Shown one piece after another: positions 1 through 7,557 of a DNA stretch of 64,000 bases; positions within the stretch are counted from its first letter, which is position 1, and each line of letters starts with the position of its first letter. The notes under the pieces were generated by a model. The model searched no databases and was not told the origin of the DNA. It saw only the letters and a list, made by a program, of their open reading frames with translations. Source of the DNA: Arboricoccus pini (GTDB taxonomy: Bacteria; Pseudomonadota; Alphaproteobacteria; Geminicoccales; Geminicoccaceae); NCBI RefSeq assembly GCF_900187945.1, contig NZ_FYEH01000003.1, positions 62,001-126,000 on the forward strand. Reading direction: 5' to 3'. The position numbers and the translations under genes were made by a program.

Positions 1-1
1 T

Positions 2-1018
2 CGCTACTTCCTGGACAATGTCGCCGGCTGGATCCTCGAACTCGACCGTGGCCGCGGCATTCCCTTCGAGGGCAATTATTCGGGCTGGCTCGAGCAGAAG
101 CGCAAGCGCCTGGAGCAAGAGGCCTCGGAGGACAAGGCAAGGCAGCGTACGCTCGCACGTGAGGCCGAATGGATCGGCCAGAGTGCCCGCGGTCGTCAGG
201 CGAAGCAGAAGGCGCGTATCACCGCCTATGAGGATCTCCTGCAGCAGGCGCAGAACCTCCAGGTGGGCACCGCCCAGATCATCATTCCAGCCGGCCCCCG
301 CCTTGGCGCCAACGTTATCGATGCCGAGGGGCTGACCAAGGCTTTTGGCGACCGGCTGCTGATCGACGATCTCACCTTCAAGCTGCCGCCTGGCGCCATC
401 GTCGGCGTGATCGGCGCCAACGGCGCCGGCAAGTCGACGCTCTTTCGCATGATCACCGGCCAGGAGAAGCCCGACAGCGGCACGATCACCATCGGGGACA
501 CCGTGACGCTCGGCTATGTCGACCAGAGCCGCGACAGCTTGAACCCCAACAAGAACGTCTGGGAGGAGGTCAGCGAGGGCAAGGAGATCATTGAGCTCGG
601 CAAGTCGACGATCAACAGTCGCGCCTACGTCTCTGCCTTCAATTTCAAGGGACCGGATCAGCAGAAGAAGGTGGGCCAGCTCTCGGGCGGCGAGCGCAAC
701 CGCGTCCACCTGGCCAAGCTTTTAAAGTCCGGAGCCAACGTCATCCTCCTTGATGAGCCCACCAATGATCTCGACGTCGACACGCTGCGCGCGCTTGAGG
801 ATGCGCTGCTCGACTTTGCCGGCTGTGCCGTCGTCATCAGCCATGATCGCTGGTTCCTCGATCGGATCGCCACCCACATCCTCTCCTTTGAGGGCGATAG
901 CCAAGTCGTCTGGTTCGAGGGCAATTATCAAGATTACGACGCCGATCGGAAGCGCCGGCTCGGCCATGACGCCGACCAACCGCACCGCATCAAGTACAAG
1001 CCGCTCCGTGTCGCCTGA
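2..1018 (+). CDS. ettA: EttA, ABC-F translational throttle ATPase (5' truncated)
   Basis: The gene is already open at base 2, so only the C-terminal 338 residues are present. The fragment starts near the end of the first ABC domain (RYFLDN, a post-Walker-B D-loop/H-loop context), crosses the basic, helical interdomain linker that contacts P-site tRNA in ABC-F proteins, and contains the whole second ATPase domain. That domain has Walker [10 protein letters not shown], signature [14 protein letters not shown] and Walker [14 protein letters not shown]. There are no membrane segments. ABC-F proteins of this type bind the ribosomal E site and gate the first elongation cycles according to the ATP/ADP ratio. 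The linker and the C-terminal KPLRVA-type tail fit EttA better than Uup or antibiotic-resistance ABC-F proteins, but the missing N-terminus prevents certainty. Confidence 0.93.
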   Translation, partial: RYFLDNVAGWILELDRGRGIPFEGNYSGWLEQKRKRLEQEASEDKARQRTLAREAEWIGQSARGRQAKQKARITAYEDLLQQAQNLQVGTAQIIIPAGPRLGANVIDAEGLTKAFGDRLLIDDLTFKLPPGAIVGVIGANGAGKSTLFRMITGQEKPDSGTITIGDTVTLGYVDQSRDSLNPNKNVWEEVSEGKEIIELGKSTINSRAYVSAFNFKGPDQQKKVGQLSGGERNRVHLAKLLKSGANVILLDEPTNDLDVDTLRALEDALLDFAGCAVVISHDRWFLDRIATHILSFEGDSQVVWFEGNYQDYDADRKRRLGHDADQPHRIKYKPLRVA

Positions 1019-1170
1019 GGCCGACGGCGCAAAGATCGTCGATTTCGCGTCGTGCGGCGGCGCAACGGTCCTGGCCCGGCAGTTTCACACGTGCCCGGTC
1101 GGCGACTTCGCCCATGTCCGGTCCCGCAGCTTTGCAGAGGTGCTTTCTGCAACAACGCGGCGCTCTCCTC

Positions 1171-1233
1171 TCCCGCCCCCCTTCTCCTTGGGGTGCGGGA
1201 GCGCTAGAGCCTTTGGATAGGCGCTCCCGCACC
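1171..1233 (+). repeat. Two mutually exclusive GC-rich hairpins after ettA
   Basis: A 13-bp perfect inverted repeat (GGTGCGGGAGCGC at 1192-1204 and GCGCTCCCGCACC at 1221-1233, 16-nt loop) follows ettA. Its left arm can instead pair with TCCCGCCCCC at 1171-1180, with GGGG 1190-1193 and GCGGGA 1195-1200 and one bulged T. The two folds exclude each other. There is no U-tract, so this is not a standard intrinsic terminator; a dispersed intergenic palindrome or a processing or attenuation structure is possible. The rest of 1019-1314 shows no gene. Confidence 0.6.
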
Positions 1234-1314
1234 GACACCGACGGAGTGCCCGGCTGGACCTAGCCGGTCTGGTTTAAGCAAGGACGCCTGGCGTCAATGG
1301 TTGGAGAAGCATCG

Positions 1315-1845
1315 ATGCCCCTTGGCAAACCCGGCCGTCTCATTCCCAGCCTAGCCTGTCTGCTGGCCCTCTCGGCCTGCGCCGAACCCTTCGTCTATCA
1401 GAGCCCCGACAGCGCCGCGCCGACTTTGAGCGGTACGGCCTCGCTCGCCCCCTCTGCCCCTCCACCGGCCAATGCAGGTGCGGCCGAAGGCGGCATTGCC
1501 GCCGCATCGGCGGCCACGGCCGAGCGCTGCCCACCCCTGGACTTCAAGCTTAGCATCGCTAGTGGCGGCACCATCGCCGGCGACGTCAGCGGCGCCCAGG
1601 GACATTATTACGCCTCGGGCGAGCTCTACGAAAACGGCAACATCCTGGTCCAGCTCTGGAAACCCACCTACTGGCCGAATGGCCCAGACCAGGCACCTGG
1701 CGAGAAGCCGTTCGCCGTCTGGCGCGGCACCGTAGCCGACCAGCAGGTGCGCCTCTACGAACAGCCCCCCGCGACCTGCCGCCGCAGCCTTGCGGTGCCG
1801 GCTGGCGAAATCGACGCGGCAGCGATCACCCGCGCGCCGCAATAG
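1315..1845 (+). CDS. Small outer-membrane-type lipoprotein, unknown function
   Basis: This encodes a 176-aa protein with a classic lipoprotein signal: basic N-terminus, hydrophobic core, lipobox LSAC with the acylated Cys at residue 22. I chose the ATG at 1315 rather than the in-frame ATG at 1297 because GGAG sits 8 nt upstream and the signal peptide then has the usual length. After the Cys comes an Ala/Pro/Ser-rich flexible stretch (about residues 25-75), then a compact C-terminal part with CPPLDFKLS and a later ATCRRS, whose two Cys could form a disulfide. I do not recognise the family. It stands alone between ettA and a strong terminator at 1865-1898. Confidence 0.75.
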   Translation: MPLGKPGRLIPSLACLLALSACAEPFVYQSPDSAAPTLSGTASLAPSAPPPANAGAAEGGIAAASAATAERCPPLDFKLSIASGGTIAGDVSGAQGHYYASGELYENGNILVQLWKPTYWPNGPDQAPGEKPFAVWRGTVADQQVRLYEQPPATCRRSLAVPAGEIDAAAITRAPQ

Positions 1846-1864
1846 GTCTTCAGGCCGCCAAGAG

Positions 1865-1898
1865 GGGCTGGCGCCTTCGGGCACCGGCCCTTTTTTTT
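1865..1898 (+). terminator. Rho-independent terminator of the lipoprotein gene
   Basis: An 11-nt stem (GGGCTGGCGCC / GGCACCGGCCC, one mismatch and one G-U pair) with a stable TTCG tetraloop is followed by eight T residues, 19 nt after the stop codon. Confidence 0.92.
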
Positions 1899-2157
1899 CG
1901 CCCGCGCCCGGAAAAGCCCGTGCTCAAAAAATCGCCACTGGATGGTCCTTGAGCAGCGCCCCCCACTTTGTTGCACCCGCGTGCTTCTTTGCTAACAAAT
2001 CACCACAAAACACCCGGTTTTACTGCATTTCCCGGCAATGGAGGAATGCTTAAACGCAGCTTCTCAGCGGGCGTGCAAAACTCGATATACCCACTCGTGA
2101 AACACATCTGCTCAGCCAATCGGCAAGCAGCACATCTTTTAGACTTAGGAGTTCACC
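1899..2157. other. Non-coding region upstream of the DUF1127 gene
   Basis: No gene is seen. It is more AT-rich than its surroundings and must hold the promoter of the DUF1127 gene. A 7-bp inverted repeat TGCTCAA / TTGAGCA lies at 1921-1927 and 1949-1955. AGGAG precedes the ATG at 2158. GATATA near 2089 could be a -10 element, but I see no convincing -35 for it. Confidence 0.5.
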
Positions 2158-2376
2158 ATGGCTGCCCAGATCGTGCGCCCGTCGCATGCGGCCACCCAGG
2201 AGCGGGGCTTTCTCGCCTCGATTTTCGGACGCTTCACCGGCTCGTTCGCCGAATATCGTCGCTTCAACCGCACGCGTAATGAGCTGGATTCGCTCACAGA
2301 CCGCGAGCTCGCCGATATCGGCCTCAACCGTGCCGACATCGACAACGTCGCCTGGCGCTGCGCGCATCGTCGCTGA
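2158..2376 (+). CDS. DUF1127 (YjiS-like) small protein
   Basis: A 72-aa, Arg-rich small protein. The DUF1127 signature fills the C-terminal half: an RFNRTRNELDSLTDRELADIGL stretch with the conserved L-x-x-L-x-D-x-x-L-x-D-I-G-[LI]-x-R pattern, ending in a basic tail. The N-terminal part is polar with a short amphipathic helix. A strong Shine-Dalgarno AGGAG precedes the ATG. Such proteins are widespread in alphaproteobacteria. The best-studied one, CcaF1 of Rhodobacter sphaeroides, is an RNA-binding protein cotranscribed with the CcsR stress RNAs and acts on RNA stability. Here too the 3' region carries CTCCC/CCTCCC motifs and a terminator, so the same protein-plus-sRNA architecture is inferred. 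The RNA-binding role is by analogy only. Confidence 0.9.
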   Translation: MAAQIVRPSHAATQERGFLASIFGRFTGSFAEYRRFNRTRNELDSLTDRELADIGLNRADIDNVAWRCAHRR

Positions 2377-2544
2377 TGAGGCAACGCTACTGAAGAGACC
2401 GCAGCCGTAGAGGCGGGCGGTTGATGCCCTGGCAGCGATGCCGGACGTAGCGTCCCTCCCAGCCGACGGCTCCTCCCTCGACGGTAGCTTCTGGCTTTTC
2501 ATCGACAGACAAGCGCCCGGTACCAATGGTACCGGGCGCTTTTT
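2377..2544 (+). ncRNA. Candidate CcsR/Cuckoo-type anti-SD sRNA in the DUF1127 3' region
   Basis: Between the DUF1127 stop and its terminator is a structured stretch with no ORF. GGCA-GCGA-TGCC (2431-2442) forms a GNRA-capped hairpin. GGACG-TAG-CGTCC (2443-2455) is followed by single-stranded CTCCC (2456-2460). A hairpin GCCGACG / CGACGGT (2462-2468, 2479-2485; 6 of 7 pairs) displays GCTCCTCCCT in its loop. CTCCC and CCTCCC are complementary to Shine-Dalgarno sequences. Loop-exposed CUYCYCC-type motifs behind a DUF1127 ORF are the hallmark of the alphaproteobacterial CcsR/Cuckoo RNAs. Release of an sRNA by processing of the mRNA is inferred, not seen. Confidence 0.6.
2512..2544 (+). terminator. 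Strong intrinsic terminator of the DUF1127/sRNA transcript
   Basis: A perfect 13-bp stem (AGCGCCCGGTACC 2512-2524, AAT loop, GGTACCGGGCGCT 2528-2540) runs straight into a T-run (2540-2544). It lies immediately before the convergent cobE stop. The minus-strand side has only a short T-tract, so it mainly serves the plus strand. Confidence 0.95.
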
Positions 2545-2545
2545 G

Positions 2546-2977
2546 TCAGTTTCGGGGCCCGGAACTGAACCCGTCCTCAGGGTCGATTCCATCCCCATGG
2601 GCCAGGGCACAGGTCAGATGCGACGCCCGCCGCTTACCGACCAGGAGCAGCGCCCCCCTACCGGCCGCTTCGAGCGCCGCCGCCTCGGCAACGCTGGCAA
2701 CGCCCACCAGCTCTTCCACCCGCATCGAGGGTGTGGGCACCCTTGCGCCCGCCAGTCGCTCGGCCGGATAGCCCAGCAGCGGACAATCCAAGGCCATCGC
2801 CAAGGCGCGCAATGCCGGATGACCGATCCGGCGCTCGAGGGAGACGATGCTGGCGAGTTCGGCCGCCTTTCGCTCCCCCTCGTCCAGCACCGCCAGAGCG
2901 AGCGCCAAGAGTGCCTGGGCATCAGCCCCGCTCGAGAGCCCGACGCCCAAGATCAACCTTTCGCCCACCTCGCTCAT
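2546..2977 (-). CDS. cobE: Cobalamin biosynthesis protein CobE (CbiG C-terminal family)
   Basis: A 143-aa protein matching the CbiG_C/CobE fold. It begins with LGVGLSSGADAQALLAL (the family's G-[VI]-G-x-x-x-x-x-[AT]-x-x-[LI] start), then SIVSLERRIGHPALRALA, CPLLGYPAERLAGARVPTPS and SVAEAAALEAAGRGALLLVGKR. In the aerobic B12 pathway CobE is a small protein thought to handle corrin-ring intermediates. The frame is open 42 codons further upstream, but the ATG at 2977 starts the conserved domain and has AAGG just upstream. It lies 85 nt downstream of phoD on the same strand. Unusually, it is not next to the corrin-ring methyltransferase genes; other cobalamin genes (cobB, cobT, cobS) occur within 12 kb. 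Confidence 0.85.
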   Translation of the reverse strand: MSEVGERLILGVGLSSGADAQALLALALAVLDEGERKAAELASIVSLERRIGHPALRALAMALDCPLLGYPAERLAGARVPTPSMRVEELVGVASVAEAAALEAAGRGALLLVGKRRASHLTCALAHGDGIDPEDGFSSGPRN

Positions 2978-3062
2978 CCGCCTTTTTGACCAGCCAGCTC
3001 GGACGCCCCGGTATTCGGGGCTCAGAAAAAGGCCGCGCCTTGCAGATAATCCGAGGCTGGGC

Positions 3063-4697
3063 TCAGACGCTAGGCTCCAGCTCCTTGGTGAACAAGGTGG
3101 CACCGTTCAGGTCCTTGAGGCGCACGGTCATGACCTCGCTCTCGCCATCGATCGTCACTTCGCCAAAGAACTGCATGCCGGCGGCGGGCGAGAGGCTTTG
3201 CTGCCCTGGGGGCGGCGCCTTCATGTAGACCACCTGTGGTCCGAACGTGTTGTCGAGCTGGTTCGGGCCGAACGTACCGGCATTCAAGGGGCCGGAGACA
3301 AATTCCCAGAACGGCAGAAAATCCTGGAACGCCGCTTTGTCTGGGTCATAGTAATGCGCGGCCGTGTAGTGGACATCGGCCGTCAGCCAGACCGTGTTCC
3401 GGATCTGATTGTCGCGGATAAAGCGAAGAATGTCGGCCACCTCCAGTTCGCGACCCTTGGGCGCTCCGTTATCGCCGTTCGCCCAGGCTTCCGTGCCCTT
3501 GCTGTTGACGGCATCGTCCCACACGCAAAGCCCGATCGGCATGTCGCAGGCGATGACCTTCCATGTGGCGTTGGAAGCCAAGAGGCGCTGCTTCAGCCAG
3601 CGGATCTGCGCTTCGCCGAGACAGCGCGTCTCCGGCGACATCTCGGTCTGCAACCCGTCCGTATCGTTGCGGCCGCGATAGGGCCGCATGTCGATGCGCA
3701 TCACCTCGAGCGAGGGGCCATAGGCGAAGTTCTGGTAGATCCGCTGCGGATCCAGCGGATGGCGACGCACGGGATAATAATCGAAGAACGCATTCATTGC
3801 CTGAGGTGCGAGCACTGAAACGCGCGTCTCGTTTCGGTAGAGCTTGTTGGTATCCAGCCGCTTCTCCCAGAACCAGTTATTCGTAACCTCGTGATCGTCC
3901 CACTGGATGAAGCTGGCCGTCCTGGCATTGAACGCGCGCACATTCTCGTCCAGCAGATTATAGGCGTGGGCACCTCGATACTCGGCCAGATTCTCAGCCG
4001 CCTTCGACTTTGCCTCGGTGACGATGTTCTTCCAGATCGTGCCGTCCGGCAGCCTGACTTCCGCAGCGAGCGGCCCGTCCGCGTAGATCGTATCGCCCGA
4101 ATGGATGAAAAAATCTGGGTCGGCCTCGAGCATGGTCTTATAGATCTTGATCCCGCCCATCTCGGGATTGATGCCCCAGCCCTGCCCGACCATGTCGCCC
4201 GACCAGGTGAACTTGATGTCGCGGCGGCCTGCAGGCGGCGTCTTGAAGCTGCCTTTGACTGGCACGCTGTTCGTCTTGAGATCGGCGAAATCGGTGAACG
4301 TCACCTCGTAGAAGATCGTCTGGCCGGCAGGCAGGCCATCGACATCGATCTTGCCGGAGAAATCCGTGTCGGCCAGGACGTTCAAGAACGGCAACTCGCG
4401 GGCATTCTTCATGCTCTCGACGGTCGACCAGCGCACGCTCATCCGTGCCGGCCGGTCGGACCGCGCCCAGAGCATGGCCCGGTCGCCCAGGACGTCACCA
4501 GCCTGCACGCCCGATGGCAGCTGCGGCCGCATCGAATCCGACGTCACGATGGCCGGCGCCGCAACCGTTCCCGCTGCCATTGCTTTGAGCGGCTGCCCCA
4601 TCGCCAGGGCCGTGCCCATCACTGCTGAACCGCGAATGAGCGAACGGCGGGAGAAAGCGGGCCCGCTGGCTGATGCGGGAAAATGTAGCTTGGGCAT
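3063..4697 (-). CDS. phoD: PhoD-type alkaline phosphatase, Tat-exported
   Basis: This encodes a 544-aa periplasmic phosphoesterase. The N-terminus carries a twin-arginine signal (SRRSLIRG, Arg17-Arg18) followed by a hydrophobic stretch, as expected for a PhoD that folds with its Ca/Fe centre in the cytoplasm. An N-terminal beta-rich domain (about residues 55-150, SVRWSTVES, FYEVTFTDF) precedes the metallophosphatase core. The core has HSGDTIYADGP, QWDDHEVTNNW and TADVHYTAAHYY supplying metal ligands. PhoD releases phosphate from phosphomono- and diesters. It is divergent from cobB across a 122-bp gap that must hold both promoters; I saw no convincing pair of Pho boxes. cobE follows on the same strand. 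Length is normal for the family. Confidence 0.95.
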   Translation of the reverse strand: MPKLHFPASASGPAFSRRSLIRGSAVMGTALAMGQPLKAMAAGTVAAPAIVTSDSMRPQLPSGVQAGDVLGDRAMLWARSDRPARMSVRWSTVESMKNARELPFLNVLADTDFSGKIDVDGLPAGQTIFYEVTFTDFADLKTNSVPVKGSFKTPPAGRRDIKFTWSGDMVGQGWGINPEMGGIKIYKTMLEADPDFFIHSGDTIYADGPLAAEVRLPDGTIWKNIVTEAKSKAAENLAEYRGAHAYNLLDENVRAFNARTASFIQWDDHEVTNNWFWEKRLDTNKLYRNETRVSVLAPQAMNAFFDYYPVRRHPLDPQRIYQNFAYGPSLEVMRIDMRPYRGRNDTDGLQTEMSPETRCLGEAQIRWLKQRLLASNATWKVIACDMPIGLCVWDDAVNSKGTEAWANGDNGAPKGRELEVADILRFIRDNQIRNTVWLTADVHYTAAHYYDPDKAAFQDFLPFWEFVSGPLNAGTFGPNQLDNTFGPQVVYMKAPPPGQQSLSPAAGMQFFGEVTIDGESEVMTVRLKDLNGATLFTKELEPSV

Positions 4698-4819
4698 CGT
4701 CTCGATCCTCGAACAGGAAGGTTGCGACGCTTCCGCTAGGCCCCCTTTGTGACACGCCTGTGGCGAACCTGCCCCTGATGTTCCTTGTGCCGCTCCGCAA
4801 GCCTTGCCAAAAGGCTGCC

Positions 4820-6133
4820 ATGAGCGCTGCCGGCTTCATCCTCTCCGCACCCGCCACGGGCAGCGGCAAGACCGTCCTGGCGATGGGCCTCATGCGGGCC
4901 TTTCGCCGTCGCGGCCTCGATGTCGGCAGCTTCAAGGTCGGTCCCGACTATATCGACCCCGCCTTCCATCGCCTCGCCAGCGGGCATGCCAGCCGCAATC
5001 TTGATGCCTGGTCGATGCGGCTCGAAACGCTGGCCTCCTTGTCCTCGACGATCTTCTCGACGCATGAACTCGTCATCGGCGAAGGCGTCATGGGCCTCTT
5101 CGATGCGGCGGCCGACGGAACCGGTTCGACCGGCGACCTCGCCGCCCTTCTCGACCTGCCCGTCATCCTCGTCATCGATGTCGGCTCCATGGGCGCCTCG
5201 ATCGCGGCCCTTGCCAGCGGTTTCATCCGCCATCGCCAGGATGTCGAGGTAGCTGGCCTCATCCTCAACCGTGTCGCCTCGGCGCGTCATGCGGCCATGC
5301 TGACCGAGGCCTGCGGCGATCACCTCGAGACTCCCGTCCTCGGCTGGATCGGTCGCGAGGCCGACCTTGCCCTGCCCAGCCGCCATCTGGGCCTGATCCA
5401 GGCACGTGAGCAGACTAGGATCGAGCAGGTCATCGAGCGGGCGGCCGAGATCGTGGCCGAAAGGCTCGATCTCGACCGTCTCCTCAGTCTGGCACGACCC
5501 TCCGCCCTCGACGCCCTCCACCTCGGCACCTGCCCGTTGCCGCCTCTCGGCCAGCACATCGCCGTGGCCGAGGACGTTGCCTTCGCCTTTCACTATCAGA
5601 CGACGCTCGAGGGCTGGCGCCAGGCGGGTGCCGAGGTCAGCTTCTTCTCCCCCTTGGCGGACGAGCCCCCCGCCTCGCATGCCGATGCCATTTTCCTGCC
5701 GGGAGGCTATCCCGAACTGCATGCCGGAAGACTTGCCAGCGCCAGCCGCTTCAAGGCCGGCCTCGCGGCGCGGGCGGCAGAGGGTGCAGCCATTCTGGGC
5801 GAGTGCGGCGGCTTCATGGTGCTGGGGCAAGGCCTGATCGATGCCGACGGCAGGCGGCATGAGATGGCGGGCCTCCTGCCGACCGAGACGAGCTTTGCCG
5901 CACGACAGTTGCATCTGGGCTATCGCCGGATCAGGCTCTGCGGCCCATCCTGCCTCGGGCCCGCCGGGACCCGCCTGCGCGGCCATGAATTCCACTACGC
6001 GACACTCTGCCGCAACGACGCCGCGCCGCTCCTGCAGATGACCGATGCACGAGGTGATCACGCGCGATTCGAGGGCGCTCTTCAAGGCAGGATCGCCGGG
6101 ACCTTCGCCCATATCGTGGACCGCGCATCTTGA
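4820..6133 (+). CDS. cobB: Cobyrinic acid a,c-diamide synthase CobB
   Basis: A 437-aa glutamine-dependent amidotransferase of cobalamin synthesis that amidates the a and c side chains of (hydrogeno)cobyrinate. The N-terminal dethiobiotin-synthetase-like ATPase has P-loop SAPATGSGKT (about residues 9-18), FKVGPDYIDPAFH and GEGVMGLFDA. The C-terminal class I-like glutaminase domain has FLPGGYPEL and the nucleophile motif GECGGFMVLGQ, then the His-containing GHEFHYAT. The frame is open to 4673, but conservation begins at the ATG at 4820; an ATG at 4778 is the only other plausible start. Whether it uses cobyrinate (CbiA) or hydrogenobyrinate (CobB) cannot be read from sequence; the neighbouring cobE favours the aerobic route. 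Confidence 0.93.
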   Translation: MSAAGFILSAPATGSGKTVLAMGLMRAFRRRGLDVGSFKVGPDYIDPAFHRLASGHASRNLDAWSMRLETLASLSSTIFSTHELVIGEGVMGLFDAAADGTGSTGDLAALLDLPVILVIDVGSMGASIAALASGFIRHRQDVEVAGLILNRVASARHAAMLTEACGDHLETPVLGWIGREADLALPSRHLGLIQAREQTRIEQVIERAAEIVAERLDLDRLLSLARPSALDALHLGTCPLPPLGQHIAVAEDVAFAFHYQTTLEGWRQAGAEVSFFSPLADEPPASHADAIFLPGGYPELHAGRLASASRFKAGLAARAAEGAAILGECGGFMVLGQGLIDADGRRHEMAGLLPTETSFAARQLHLGYRRIRLCGPSCLGPAGTRLRGHEFHYATLCRNDAAPLLQMTDARGDHARFEGALQGRIAGTFAHIVDRAS

Positions 6134-6292
6134 ATTCGACAGATGGCCGGCATGAATGCCAGCCGCTTGCGAAGCGACCAGTCCTGACGCAAATTCCGCC
6201 ATCTTTGCTGCACCGCCGCGCGACGCGGCACCGGCGCCGCCTTTATCCAATGCGGCGCCGGGTGCAGTCGCCACCCGAGAAGGAGATCTCGC

Positions 6293-6877
6293 ATGCCCAT
6301 CAATCCGCTCGAGTACCGCAAGGCCGACCATCCCATCGACGAGCAGTTCCTGCGTCGCTGGTCGCCACGCGCGATGTCGGGCGAGAGCCTGACGGATGCC
6401 GAGATCAAGATCTTGTTCGAGGCCGCGCGCTGGGCGCCTTCCGCCTATAATGAGCAGCCTTGGGTATTTCTCTATGCCAAGCGCGACACGCCGCATTGGG
6501 ATTCGTTCTTCAATCTCCTGATCCCGTTCAACCAGGGCTGGGCCAAGGATGCGGCCATGCTGGTCGTGGTCACGGCGCGCATGAACCTCAAGAAGAACGC
6601 CACGCCCAACGCGGCGCATCTCTTCGATACCGGCGCTGCCTGGGAGAACCTTGCTTTGCAGGCCTCCAAAATGGGGCTGGTCGCGCACGGCATGACGGGC
6701 ATCAAGCTGGACGAAGTGAAGCCCACCTTGAAGATCCCCGCCGACCACGCGGTGGCAGCGATGATCGCCATCGGTCGTCCCGGCGATCCGGCCACGCTGC
6801 CCGATGGCCTGCGCGAGCGCGAGTTGCCGAACGACCGCCTGCCGCTCTCGGAGATCATCCGCGAAGGCGGCTACTGA
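6293..6877 (+). CDS. Nitroreductase-family FMN oxidoreductase
   Basis: A 194-aa protein of the nitroreductase superfamily, which uses FMN and NAD(P)H to reduce nitro groups, quinones or enoates. The N-terminal RRWSPRAMSGESLTD is the FMN phosphate-binding RRS-like motif, followed by LFEAARWAPSAYNEQPWVFLYA, the hallmark (A-R-x-A-P-S-x-x-N-x-Q-P-W) segment. The C-terminal AAMIAIGRPGD completes the fold. A textbook AAGGAG lies 7 nt before the ATG. It stands 160 bp after cobB and a 680-bp non-coding stretch follows, so it is probably monocistronic. The BluB branch, which makes dimethylbenzimidazole for B12, belongs to this superfamily and would suit the neighbourhood, but I see no BluB-specific features. 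The substrate is unknown. Confidence 0.88.
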   Translation: MPINPLEYRKADHPIDEQFLRRWSPRAMSGESLTDAEIKILFEAARWAPSAYNEQPWVFLYAKRDTPHWDSFFNLLIPFNQGWAKDAAMLVVVTARMNLKKNATPNAAHLFDTGAAWENLALQASKMGLVAHGMTGIKLDEVKPTLKIPADHAVAAMIAIGRPGDPATLPDGLRERELPNDRLPLSEIIREGGY

Positions 6878-7557
6878 GCCCCGCGGCGGCGCTTGCCCCG
6901 TTCTTGATGGGAGAGGTGGCCGCCATCTCGCCCCATTTCCTTGAAGAGCCGCGCCGTGCCGACCGGAATTATCTAAGACGATCCATCCAGGCTCGCATTC
7001 CGGTCGCCTGACCTTGATGACAGGCCACACAACCTGCGGCGCACGAATCTGGAATACGCCACCGAAGAGGCGCAGTCGGCAGCTCTTCGTGCGAGGCCGA
7101 GTGCGCGGGTCATCCCCGAATTCATCCACGTCGCGTGATAATGTCGGCCAGGCACTTCGGCAGCCCGCCATTCGGAGCTGGGCCGTCCAAAAAACCTCAA
7201 TGCCGGTTAACCGCCAGACTTCGCCGGAATCGCCGAGCGTTTCCCTCGACTTTACATGGCGGATGCTTCATTTTATTAGCCGTCTACAAATAATGCACAA
7301 GAAGTTTAATTTTTGTGCATGACGATTGATTTTGAAGCAAATAACGAACGCGTTGGATTTTTGGCGGTTTTTGCTACTCATTTGGCCGATTCTGTACTCC
7401 CCATCGCTATTGTGTATCAGGCTGTTTTTCCCGGTAATGCCCTTCAGGCAAGCATGACTGCAAGCTCAGATCAGTACTCAAGGATCAAGGGCCAGCTCTT
7501 CCTCGCGGTGTGAATTCGCGGGTGACCCAGAGATGGCTGAGCCGCGCCGGGTGAACG
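6878..7557. other. Long non-coding region upstream of the nitrile hydratase cluster
   Basis: No credible gene lies in these 680 bases. The first half has ordinary high GC. From about 7240 to 7480 the composition turns clearly AT-rich (runs such as TTCATTTTATTAG and TAATTTTTG), typical of a regulated promoter region or of imported DNA. It contains the inverted repeat at 7293-7320 described separately. A 64-codon frame from 7319 lacks a ribosome binding site. Confidence 0.6.
7293..7320. promoter_or_regulatory. Candidate operator dyad upstream of the NHase operon
   Basis: Perfect 8-bp arms ATGCACAA (7293-7300) and TTGTGCAT (7313-7320) are separated by 12 AT-rich bases in the most AT-rich part of the spacer, 238 nt before the CobW-type gene. 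The arm spacing puts the centres two helical turns apart, as in many dimeric operators. It is too wide for NtrC. The GlxA-type regulator encoded at 12128-13222 is the obvious candidate ligand, but this is inference. Confidence 0.4.

Noticed and set aside
1921-1955. GCCACTGG near a 7-bp inverted repeat, considered as part of a B12 riboswitch
   Set aside because: No B12-box (the conserved AGYCMGGARACC-like segment) and no further conserved elements; the downstream gene is the DUF1127 gene, not a cobalamin gene.
4736-7171. 811-codon minus-strand frame across cobB and the nitroreductase
   Set aside because: It is the antisense shadow of two clearly identified genes and its translation shows no domain; long antisense frames are common at high GC.
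7301-7312. NtrC-type enhancer reading of the TGCAC...GTGCA dyad
   Set aside because: NtrC sites have about 7 nt between GCAC and GTGC; here there are 16, and no clear -24/-12 sigma-54 promoter was found before the operon.
7319-7513. 64-codon ORF in the AT-rich leader of the NHase cluster
   Set aside because: No ribosome binding site, its ATG lies in the right arm of the dyad at 7293-7320, and no domain is recognisable; more likely leader DNA.
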